A stretch of DNA of 13,194 bases. It comes from Rhodocyclaceae bacterium (GTDB lineage: Bacteria; Pseudomonadota; Gammaproteobacteria; Burkholderiales; Rhodocyclaceae). The notes beneath the pieces were generated by a model. The model worked only from the letters and a program-made list of their open reading frames with translations. It searched no databases and was not told where the DNA came from. The DNA is taken from positions 1 through 13,194 of the forward strand of contig JAFSWK010000066.1 in the NCBI GenBank assembly GCA_017444505.1, written 5' to 3'. This document shows, piece after piece, positions 7,590 to 13,194 of the stretch (its first letter is position 1; every line of letters starts with the position of its first letter). The translations under genes and the position numbers were made by a program.

Positions 7590-7655
7590 GCGATGAACCG
7601 CGCCGCAGCCGTAGCGCAGCCAGTAGGGGCGCAATTCATTGCGCCCGGGACGGTT
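7590..7655 (+). repeat. 66-base repeat unit, copy 2
   Basis: Second copy of the unit at 7236-7301, 354 bases downstream in direct orientation, with one mismatch. The similarity fades after CGGTT, although both copies are followed at a similar distance by an ATG-containing stretch ending ACCGGCG, so an older and longer repeat may have decayed at its edge. Confidence 0.9.
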
Positions 7656-7770
7656 GCAAGATGAACCGGCGCACAAAACAGGGCGCGGCAGATGCAGCGC
7701 AGGCGCGAAATGGGCGGTAATGACGGCGGATGCGTCGTGGCGCAGGCGGGTTGCGGGGGCGGGCGCATGG

Positions 7771-8469
7771 TCAATTTTTCAGGAAATAACTCACCGTGCT
7801 GACCACGCGCACGTTTTTGATGTAGGGCGTGTTGGCGTCGCGGTCGTCAATGGAAAACTGCCCCTGGCTGGCGGTCTTGATTTTGCCCAGCTCGCTGGAC
7901 GAATCCTTGGCGAACTTTTGCGCCGCTTCGCGGGCGTTGCGCGTGGCCGCTTCAATCATTTCCGGCTTGATGCTGTTCAACTGCGTGTATTCAAACACGG
8001 GACGGGCGCGAAAATCGTCGCCGCTGATGACAATGCCCTTGCGCACCAGCTCGCCTTGCCGACCAATCAGCGCGCGGATGGCGTCGACACGCGGCGAGGT
8101 GACAATCAGCACGGCGCTGAGGTTGTAGCGGAATTTCGCGTCGTTCGTGTACCGTTCGGCGGCGTTATCGACCACTTCCGGCGGGTTGATGCTGATTTCG
8201 CTGTCTTCGACGCCGTTCGTTTTGAGAAATTCCAGAATGGTTTGCGTGGTGCCGCCCGCGCGTTCATAGAGCGCGCTCAAATCGTCGCCCGCATCCTTGA
8301 AAACAATCGGCCAGGTGACTTTGTCTGCCGGTACCTGCATTTCCGCCAGCCCCTTGACCACGACGACCCGTTCCTTGTCGGCAAACACCGACAGCCCTGA
8401 GCGCACCAGCAAACCAAGCACAATCAGGCCGATGGCAATCAGCACGGCTTCGATACGGTAGTTTTTCAT
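7771..8469 (-). CDS. SIMPL domain-containing protein (DUF541), membrane-anchored
   Basis: 232 residues. A single N-terminal hydrophobic segment (about residues 8-28, AVLIAIGLIVLGLLVRSGLS) serves as an uncleaved anchor or signal, placing the rest in the periplasm. The body matches the SIMPL/DUF541 family: VVVVKGLAEMQVPADKVTWPI near the start, a central region with FLKTNGVEDSEISINPPEV, and the C-terminal block ATRNAREAAQKFAKDSSSELGKI. Members include E. coli YggE, linked to oxidative-stress tolerance, but no biochemical activity is established for most of them. The ATG has a strong AAAGGAGAG ribosome-binding site. It is divergent from the coiled-coil gene at 8555 with an 85-base gap. No terminator is visible after its stop. 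Confidence 0.9.
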   Translation of the reverse strand: MKNYRIEAVLIAIGLIVLGLLVRSGLSVFADKERVVVVKGLAEMQVPADKVTWPIVFKDAGDDLSALYERAGGTTQTILEFLKTNGVEDSEISINPPEVVDNAAERYTNDAKFRYNLSAVLIVTSPRVDAIRALIGRQGELVRKGIVISGDDFRARPVFEYTQLNSIKPEMIEAATRNAREAAQKFAKDSSSELGKIKTASQGQFSIDDRDANTPYIKNVRVVSTVSYFLKN

Positions 8470-8516
8470 CGCCTCTCTCCTTTCGCGTTCGCGCCCCGCC
8501 GGGCGGGCAAAGGCGG

Positions 8517-8523
8517 TATTCTA
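8517..8523. promoter_or_regulatory. Possible overlapping divergent -10 elements
   Basis: TATTCT on the plus strand (8517-8522) and TAGAAT on the minus strand (8518-8523) each match the -10 consensus at four or five positions and overlap in the 85-base divergent gap between the SIMPL and coiled-coil genes. No good -35 accompanies either, so this is a weak call. Confidence 0.25.
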
Positions 8524-8554
8524 CGACCTTTGTCCCCGCCGCCTTCCTCCGTCC

Positions 8555-9178
8555 ATGTCTTGCTTACGCCGTTTGTGTTTTGCCGCCGCCCTGTGTCTCG
8601 CCCTGCCCGCCGCCGCGCAAGAAGGGCAAGCAGAACAGGAGGCGCTGCGCGAGGATGCCAGCGCCATCCGCACCGCCGCCGAAAAGCAATGGCGACAGGC
8701 GCAGTCGGATTGCTTGCGGCGGTATTTTGTACAGGCTTGTCTGGATGCTGCGCAGGAAGCGCGTTTGGCCGAAATCGAACGCGCCCGCGCGCTGGAACAG
8801 CAAGCCACCCGCATGGCGCTTGCCGCCAAACGGCAAGAGGCTGCGGCACGCGATGCGCGCGCGGAAGAGACAGTGCGCGAACGCCAGTCTGCCGCGCCTG
8901 TACCGTCTGCCCCGCCGCTGCAAGCGGGCGAAGCGGACGACGAAGCCGCCACGGCGCTGCGCCGCGAACGCGAACGTGAGGCCGCGCGCGCCGAACACTT
9001 TGCCGACGAGATGCGCGCGCGCGAAGACGCCGCCCGCGAGATTGAGCGCCGCGCGCGCGACGCCGAGGCGCAAGAGCGCGCCGAACGCGCCCGCCGCGAC
9101 CGCGAACGCTTTGACGCGCGCCTGCGCGAATACCAACAGGAACACCCCGACCAACCCCCGCCCACGCTTCCGGAATAG
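8555..9178 (+). CDS. Hypothetical periplasmic coiled-coil protein with C-x8-C motif
   Basis: 207 residues with a cleavable signal peptide: basic start, hydrophobic LCFAAALCLALP, cleavage predicted after AAA at residue 21. The mature protein is almost entirely charged helix, dominated by Ala, Arg and Glu (long RARDAEAQERAERARRDRER-like runs at about 145-190), and should form an extended coiled coil. Residues 52-66, DCLRRYFVQACLDAA, hold two Cys nine positions apart (53 and 62). I recall similar small secreted proteins in Betaproteobacteria with a C-x8-C motif followed by basic helices; their function is unknown. A Pro-rich tail ends the protein. The stop is only six bases before the hisD ATG, so the two are probably co-transcribed. 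No clear ribosome-binding site precedes the ATG. The low-complexity helix makes similarity searches prone to false matches with TolA or KfrA proteins. Confidence 0.75.
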   Translation: MSCLRRLCFAAALCLALPAAAQEGQAEQEALREDASAIRTAAEKQWRQAQSDCLRRYFVQACLDAAQEARLAEIERARALEQQATRMALAAKRQEAAARDARAEETVRERQSAAPVPSAPPLQAGEADDEAATALRREREREAARAEHFADEMRAREDAAREIERRARDAEAQERAERARRDRERFDARLREYQQEHPDQPPPTLPE

Positions 9179-9184
9179 ACCGCC

Positions 9185-10499
9185 ATGCCCGCCCCTTCCA
9201 TCGCCCGTTTGAACACGACCGACGCCCGTTTTGACGAAACGCTTGCCGCCTTGCTCGCCTTTGATGCCGAGGCGGACGCCGGCATTCATCAGGCCGTGGG
9301 CGAAATTCTCGCCGCCGTGCGCGCGCGGGGCGACGAAGCCGTGCTGGAATACACCCGCCGCTTCGACGCCCTGCCCGCGCCCAGCATGGCGGCGCTGGAA
9401 ATTTCGCGCAACGAGCTGCAAGCCACCTGCGACGCCCTGCCCGCCGCGCAACGCACCGCCTTGCAAACGGCCATCGCGCGCGTGCGCGCCTATCACGAAC
9501 GCCAATGTCTGGAATCGTGGTCGTATCTGGATGCCGACGGCACGCGGCTGGGGCAGAAAATCACGCCGCTGGACCGCGTCGGCCTCTACGTACCGGGCGG
9601 GCGCGCCTCTTACCCCAGCTCGGTCATCATGAACGCCGTACCGGCGAAAGTCGCCGGAGTGGGCGAACTCATCATGGTCGTGCCGACACCGCGCGGCGAG
9701 CGCAACCCGCTGGTGCTGGCCGCCGCGTTGCTGACCGGCGTCGACCGCGTCTGGACGATTGGCGGCGCGCAGGCAGTAGCCGCGCTCGCCTACGGCACCG
9801 AGACGATTCCCGCCGTCGACAAAATCACCGGCCCGGGCAACGCTTATGTGGCCGAAGCCAAACGGCGCGTCTTCGGCACCGTGGGCATCGACATGGTCGC
9901 CGGCCCTTCGGAAGTGCTCATCCTCAGCGACGGCAGCGGCTCGCCCGACTGGGCAGCGATGGATTTGTTCGCGCAGGCCGAACACGACGAACTGGCGCAA
10001 TCCATCCTGCTGTCTCCGGACGCCGCCTTTCTGGACGCCGTGCACGCGGCCATCGACCGCCTGCTGCCCACGCAGCCGAGGCGCGAAATCATCGCCGCAT
10101 CCCTGGCGCGGCGCGCTGATTCAGGTGCGCGACCTGAGTGAAGCCTGCGAAATTGCCAACCGCATCGCCCCCGAACACCTGGAACTGGCGCTGCCGCCAG
10201 AGCAAGCACAAACCTGTCTGAACGCCATCCGTCACGCCGGCGCAATTTTCATCGGCCATTACAGCGTGGAAGCGCTGGGCGATTACTGCGCCGGCCCCAA
10301 TCACGTCCTGCCCACCATGCGCTCGGCGCGTTTTTCCTCGCCGCTGGGCGTCTATGACTTCCAGAAACGCAGCAGCCTGATTGAAATCTCCCCCGCCGCC
10401 GCCCGCACGCTCGCGCCGGTTGCCGCAACACTGGCCGAAGGCGAAGGCCTGCACGCCCACGCCCGCTCGGCCACGCTGCGGCTGGAAGGCGAGGCATAA
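9185..10499 (+). CDS. hisD: Histidinol dehydrogenase HisD, interrupted by one frameshift near 10109
   Basis: NAD-dependent, zinc-requiring enzyme that oxidises L-histidinol to L-histidine, the last step of histidine synthesis. The first frame runs from ATG 9185 with family blocks YVPGGRASYPSSVIMNAVPA, TGPGNAYVAEAKRRVFG and AGPSEVLI, and zinc ligands Q264 and H267 in FAQAEHDE. It stops at 10139-10141 after a meaningless tail. The family sequence resumes in another frame as GALIQVRDLSEACEIANRIA and continues through PEHLEL (catalytic Glu-His), GDYCAGPNHVLPT (zinc Asp), SSPLGVYDFQKRSS and LHAHARSATLR (zinc His) to TAA 10497-10499. The switch falls in GGCGCGGCGCGC at 10105-10116, where two missing bases (GC) or one extra would restore a protein of about 438 residues, the normal length. 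Either a sequencing error or a true mutation; a true mutation would remove half the active site. No other his gene is in the window. Confidence 0.92.
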
Positions 10500-10517
10500 G
10501 CCGCCGCGCGCTTCAGG

Positions 10518-10523
10518 TATCAT
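10518..10523 (+). promoter_or_regulatory. Possible -10 element upstream of ubiE
   Basis: TATCAT lies 35 bases before the ubiE ATG, in the 59-base gap after hisD, and differs from TATAAT at one position. The bases 17 upstream (CATAAG) do not resemble a -35 box, so ubiE may also be read through from hisD. Confidence 0.3.
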
Positions 10524-10558
10524 CGCGCGCCAACCCCCACATTTTCCGGAACCCGACC

Positions 10559-11320
10559 ATGACCCAGCCACACGAAGACGCCTCTGGCAGCACCACGCAT
10601 TTCGGTTTTGAAACCATCGAACGCGCGCAGAAAAAAGAGCGCGTCGGCGAGGTGTTCACCTCGGTGGCCAGCCGCTATGACTTGATGAACGACGTGCTTT
10701 CCTTCGGTCTGCACCGCCTCTGGAAAGCCTTTACCATCAACCGCTCGGGCGTGCGTGCGGGGCAGCGCGTGCTGGACATCGCGGGCGGCACTGCCGACCT
10801 TGCCCGCGCCTTCGCCCGCAAGGTGGGCAAGGATGGCGAAGTCTGGCTGACCGACATCAACCACGACATGCTCGCGCGCGGGCGCGACCGGCTGCTGGAC
10901 GAAGGGCTGGCCTTGCCCGTGGTGCAGTGCGACGCAGAAAAACTGCCCTTTCCGGACAATCATTTCGACTGCGCTTCCGTGGCCTTCGGCCTGCGCAACA
11001 TGACCGACAAGGCCGCTGCGCTGCGCGAGATGCAGCGCGTGCTGCGCCCCGGCGGGCGGGCGCTGGTGCTGGAGTTTTCCCGCATCTGGGCGCCACTCGC
11101 CCCGGCCTATGACCTCTATTCCTTCAAACTGCTGCCCTGGCTGGGCGAAAAAATCGCCCACGATGGCGACAGTTACCGCTATCTGGCCGAATCCATCCGC
11201 GTGCATCCGGACCAGGAAACCCTCAAATCCATGATGACCGAAGCGGGCTTTGCGCGCGTCGATTACCACAACATGAGCGCCGGCATCGTCGCGCTGCACA
11301 TCGGCTTCAAGATTGGTTAA
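10559..11320 (+). CDS. ubiE: UbiE/MenG C-methyltransferase (ubiquinone/menaquinone biosynthesis)
   Basis: SAM-dependent methyltransferase that adds the C-methyl group to 2-methoxy-6-polyprenyl-1,4-benzoquinol (ubiquinone pathway) and, where present, to demethylmenaquinol. 253 residues, full length. Visible marks are FGFETI and VFTSVASRYDLMNDVLSFG (residues 32-50), the SAM-binding motif VLDIAGGTADLA (71-82), the acidic ribose-binding residue D99 in WLTDIN, the UbiE signature FGLRNMTDK (143-151), LRPGGRALVLEFS (162-174) and the C-terminal NMSAGIVALHIGFK. All SAM motifs look intact. The ribosome-binding site is weak (GGAA about 10 bases upstream). It follows hisD by 59 bases and precedes the Tim44-like gene by 42; the ubiE/Tim44 pairing is, from memory, common in Betaproteobacteria. 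Confidence 0.96.
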   Translation: MTQPHEDASGSTTHFGFETIERAQKKERVGEVFTSVASRYDLMNDVLSFGLHRLWKAFTINRSGVRAGQRVLDIAGGTADLARAFARKVGKDGEVWLTDINHDMLARGRDRLLDEGLALPVVQCDAEKLPFPDNHFDCASVAFGLRNMTDKAAALREMQRVLRPGGRALVLEFSRIWAPLAPAYDLYSFKLLPWLGEKIAHDGDSYRYLAESIRVHPDQETLKSMMTEAGFARVDYHNMSAGIVALHIGFKIG

Positions 11321-11362
11321 GCGCCGCACGCGCGTGTTTTTCTCTTTCCCGGAATCCTTGCC

Positions 11363-12186
11363 ATGAAAAAAACCTTTCGCTCCTTTCTGCTTGCGCTGTG
11401 CGCGCTGTTTTTTGTTTTCGGTGCCCTGACGCCAGAAGACGCCTACGCCCGCCGTTTTGGCGGCGGCGGCAGCTTTGGCATGAAGCGCTCCATCCGTCCG
11501 CCCGCCGCAGCACCCAAAGCGCCGCCCAAGGCCGCTCCGGCACCAGGCAATGCGGGCAACCGTTCGTGGCGGGGCCGATTGCGGGCATTGCCGCAGGGCT
11601 GGGCTTGGCGGCGTTGATGTCGCATCTGGGCTTGTCGGAAGAGTTCGGCTCGCTGCTCTTGCTCGCGCTGCTGGTGTGGGCGGGCTTTGCCTTGCTGCGG
11701 CGTTTTGGCGCACGCACGCCAGCGGGCGCACAACCAGCGTGGGCGGGCGCATCAACGCAATCCGCGCAGCCGCTGGCGTTTGAGGCGCAAACAGCGGGCG
11801 CGGCAAACAGCGTGCTGGCGGGTTTTGATGCGGAAGGCTTTGCGCGCAACGCAAAGCTGCAATTCATCCGCTTGCAGGCGGCGCATGACGCAGGCAATCT
11901 GGCCGACATTCAGGCGGTGACGACGCCAGAGGTATTCGCGGAAATCAAGATGCAGGTGATGGAACGCGGCAATGCGCCGCAGCAAACCGACGTGGTGGAG
12001 CTGCACGCCGAGGTGCAGGACGTGGCCGAAGAAGCCGGGCGCTACATTGTGAGCGTGCGCTTTCACGGCTTGCTGCGCGAAGAGGCCGACGCCGCTCCGG
12101 CGCCCTTCAACGAGGCATGGCATCTGGTCAAACCCGTGCAGGGCAACGAGGGGTGGCGAATTGCTGGAATTCAACAGATGGTGTGA
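11363..12186 (+). CDS. Tim44-like domain membrane protein, interrupted by one frameshift near 11570
   Basis: Restored length about 274 residues. The first frame (ATG 11363) gives a signal peptide MKKTFRSFLLALCALFFVFG ending near AYA at residue 29, then RRFGGGGSFGMKRS and a Pro/Ala-rich linker, the usual opening of bacterial Tim44-like proteins. It continues as nonsense from 11570 and stops at 11617. The second frame picks up exactly there with GPIAGIAAGLGLAALMSHLG, a second hydrophobic stretch LLLLALLVWAGFALL, and a Tim44/MBA1-type soluble domain from about 11815 (GFDAEGFARNAKLQFIRLQA) to TGA 12184-12186. The expected join is RSW-x-GPIAG; one base is missing in TGGCGGGGCC. The domain is related to mitochondrial Tim44, but the bacterial role is not established; inner-membrane association with a periplasmic or cytoplasmic domain is inferred. 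Error or true mutation cannot be separated from this sequence alone. Confidence 0.88.
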
Positions 12187-12221
12187 GACGCACGCTGTCT
12201 GGCAGCAAAACGACACAACAG

Positions 12222-12247
12222 AAAACCGGGCACCTGCCCGGTTTTTT
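12222..12247 (+). terminator. Rho-independent terminator after the Tim44-like gene
   Basis: AAAACCGGGC (12222-12231) pairs with GCCCGGTTTT (12236-12245) around an ACCT loop and is followed by a run of six T (12242-12247). It is 35 bases after the TGA. The A run on the left side would also allow it to work on the minus strand. It separates the hisD-ubiE-Tim44 transcript from parB. Confidence 0.92.
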
Positions 12248-12356
12248 GCTGGCACCGCCGGTTTGCCGCTACTGGGCAGTTTTCGTCCACCCTTCGCTTT
12301 ATGCGCCGGAGCGACGGCGCGCCGGGTCCCCGCAGCCGTAAGCCGCGCCCTTCGCC

Positions 12357-12362
12357 TATAAT
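12357..12362 (+). promoter_or_regulatory. Consensus -10 element (TATAAT) of the parB promoter
   Basis: A perfect TATAAT lies 32 bases before the preferred parB start. No recognisable -35 box lies 16-18 bases upstream, so an activator or a poor -35 is implied. Transcription would start near 12369, leaving about 25 bases of leader to ATG 12395 and only about 10 to the in-frame ATG at 12380, which favours the later start. Confidence 0.6.
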
Positions 12363-12394
12363 GCGCGGTTTGTGACCGAATGCTTCCACACATC

Positions 12395-13194
12395 ATGGCC
12401 GCCAAGAAAACCAAAGGGCTTGGGCGCGGACTGGATGCCCTGCTGACCCACAACGAAGAAGACGACCGCGCCAGCCTGCACGAGCTGGCCATTGATGCAC
12501 TTCAGCCCGGCAAATATCAGCCGCGCACGCGCATGGACCCGGGCGCGATTGAAGAGCTGGCCGCTTCCATTGCGGCGCGCGGCATCATGCAGCCCATCGT
12601 GGTGCGTCCCGTAGGCGACGGCAGCCGCTATGAAATCATCGCAGGAGAGCGCCGCTGGCGCGCGGCGCGTCAGGCGGGGCTGGCCACCGTGCCGTGTTTG
12701 CTGCGCGAAATTCCCGATGATGCCGCGCTGGTCATGTCGCTGATTGAAAACATCCAGCGCGAAGACCTCAACCCGCTGGAAGAAGCCGCCGGCATCGCGC
12801 GCCTGATTGAAGAATTTGGCATGACGCACCAGCAGGCGGCGGATGCCGTGGGCTGTTCGCGCTCGGCAGCCAGCAACCTGCTGCGCCTGTTGCAGCTTGC
12901 CGAACCTGTGCAGGAATTGCTGCTCGGCGGCGACATCGACATGGGGCACGCACGCGCCTTGCTGCCGCTGGGCAAGGCGCAGCAAATCCAGTTGGCAAAC
13001 GAGTTTGCCGCCCGGGGTGTATCGGTGCGCGAGGCCGAACGCGCCGTCGCCCGCCTGCTCGCCCCGCCGCCGACGCGCGAAGCGCCCGCGCACGACCGCG
13101 ACCTGCAACGGCTGGAAGAATCACTTTCCGAACGTTTCGGCGCGCAAGCCCGCATTCGCGCCAACCGCAAAGGCGCAGGCGAACTGCGTTTGTC
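12395..13194 (+). CDS. parB: Chromosome-partitioning protein ParB, N-terminal part (3' end outside window)
   Basis: CTP-dependent DNA clamp that loads at parS and, with ParA, segregates the chromosome origin. The frame is open from ATG 12395 to the window end, 266 residues visible of a usual 280-300. It begins MAAKKTKGLGRGLDALL, the typical chromosomal ParB opening. The CTP-binding N-domain carries GERRWRA (84-90) and ENIQREDLNPLEEA (118-131); the helix-turn-helix that reads parS is near 143-164 (MTHQQAADAVGCSRSAASNL). The sequence RARGVSVREAERAVARL-like segment near 209-224 (AARGVSVREAERAVARL) and ERFGAQARI begin the C-terminal dimerisation part. An in-frame ATG at 12380 would add MLPHI; neither start has a good ribosome-binding site. 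parA, which normally precedes it, is absent; a terminator and an unrelated gene lie upstream. Confidence 0.95.
   Translation, partial: MAAKKTKGLGRGLDALLTHNEEDDRASLHELAIDALQPGKYQPRTRMDPGAIEELAASIAARGIMQPIVVRPVGDGSRYEIIAGERRWRAARQAGLATVPCLLREIPDDAALVMSLIENIQREDLNPLEEAAGIARLIEEFGMTHQQAADAVGCSRSAASNLLRLLQLAEPVQELLLGGDIDMGHARALLPLGKAQQIQLANEFAARGVSVREAERAVARLLAPPPTREAPAHDRDLQRLEESLSERFGAQARIRANRKGAGELRL

Larger units (their letters stand above)
7209..7770. other. Long repeat-bearing intergenic spacer
   Basis: 562 bases separate two minus-strand genes, yheS and the SIMPL-domain gene. No gene is supported: open frames crossing it on the minus strand repeat the same peptide (GAMNCAPTGCATAAARFIA) because they translate the duplicated repeat. 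It contains two copies of a 66-base unit and two further single palindromes of the same family. I found no convincing promoter for yheS, although one must lie here unless transcription enters from the SIMPL gene. Confidence 0.8.

Noticed and set aside
7205..7774. 189-codon minus-strand frame in the yheS upstream spacer
   Set aside because: Its peptide repeats itself because it translates the 66-base duplicated unit. It has no ribosome-binding site and ends inside neighbouring genes; non-coding repeat DNA explains it better.
8564..10045. 493-codon open frame on the minus strand
   Set aside because: It runs antisense through the coiled-coil and hisD genes, whose proteins match known families. 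High GC content produces long antisense open frames; its translation is low-complexity and resembles no family.
10103..10118. Programmed ribosomal frameshift in hisD
   Set aside because: There is no slippery heptamer, and HisD is not known to use recoding. Error or mutation is simpler; the same reasoning holds for the Tim44 break at 11570.
11325..11350. Terminator between ubiE and the Tim44-like gene (CACGCGCGTG then TTTTT)
   Set aside because: The self-complementary block leaves only about three pairs once a loop is allowed, too weak for an intrinsic terminator.

Overview
The window is GC-rich, tightly packed proteobacterial chromosome, most likely from a betaproteobacterium. The evidence is the UbiE and HisD sequences, the ubiE to Tim44-like gene pair, and a small periplasmic coiled-coil protein with a C-x8-C motif of a kind I associate with Betaproteobacteria. 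I cannot name the genus. I see no tRNA, rRNA, CRISPR array, insertion sequence or prophage gene. Most of the window is ordinary housekeeping DNA.

Layout. (1) 1-3145, plus strand: the C-terminal two thirds of the RNA helicase HrpA, then a macro-domain ADP-ribosyl hydrolase 19 bases downstream. (2) 3146-3538: a convergent spacer holding several short palindromic repeats and, at its right end, a strong terminator for the minus-strand gene beyond it. (3) 3539-7208, minus strand: a lipoprotein with an Ig-like C-terminal domain, which has its own promoter, and upstream of it a YheS-type ABC-F ATPase. (4) 7209-7770: a 562-base non-coding spacer holding more copies of the same repeat family, including a 66-base unit present twice with one mismatch. 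(5) 7771-8469, minus strand: a membrane-anchored SIMPL-domain protein. (6) 8555-12186, plus strand: periplasmic coiled-coil protein, hisD, ubiE and a Tim44-like protein, ending at a rho-independent terminator. (7) 12395 to the end, plus strand: the start of parB behind its own TATAAT box, with no parA before it.

The genes serve separate core functions: RNA remodelling and translation (hrpA, yheS), histidine synthesis (hisD), quinone synthesis (ubiE), chromosome segregation (parB) and envelope proteins. As sequenced, both hisD (near 10109) and the Tim44-like gene (near 11570) carry a single frameshift in a G/C-only run. In each case the family sequence continues in another frame, so base-calling or assembly error is at least as likely as gene decay.

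The least explained signal is the palindromic repeat family in the two long spacers. Its GGGC/GCCC base is constant while the inner arms change together and stay complementary. Gene order is also odd: hisD stands apart from other his genes, ubiE/Tim44 is not followed by ubiJ/ubiB, and parB is not preceded by parA.
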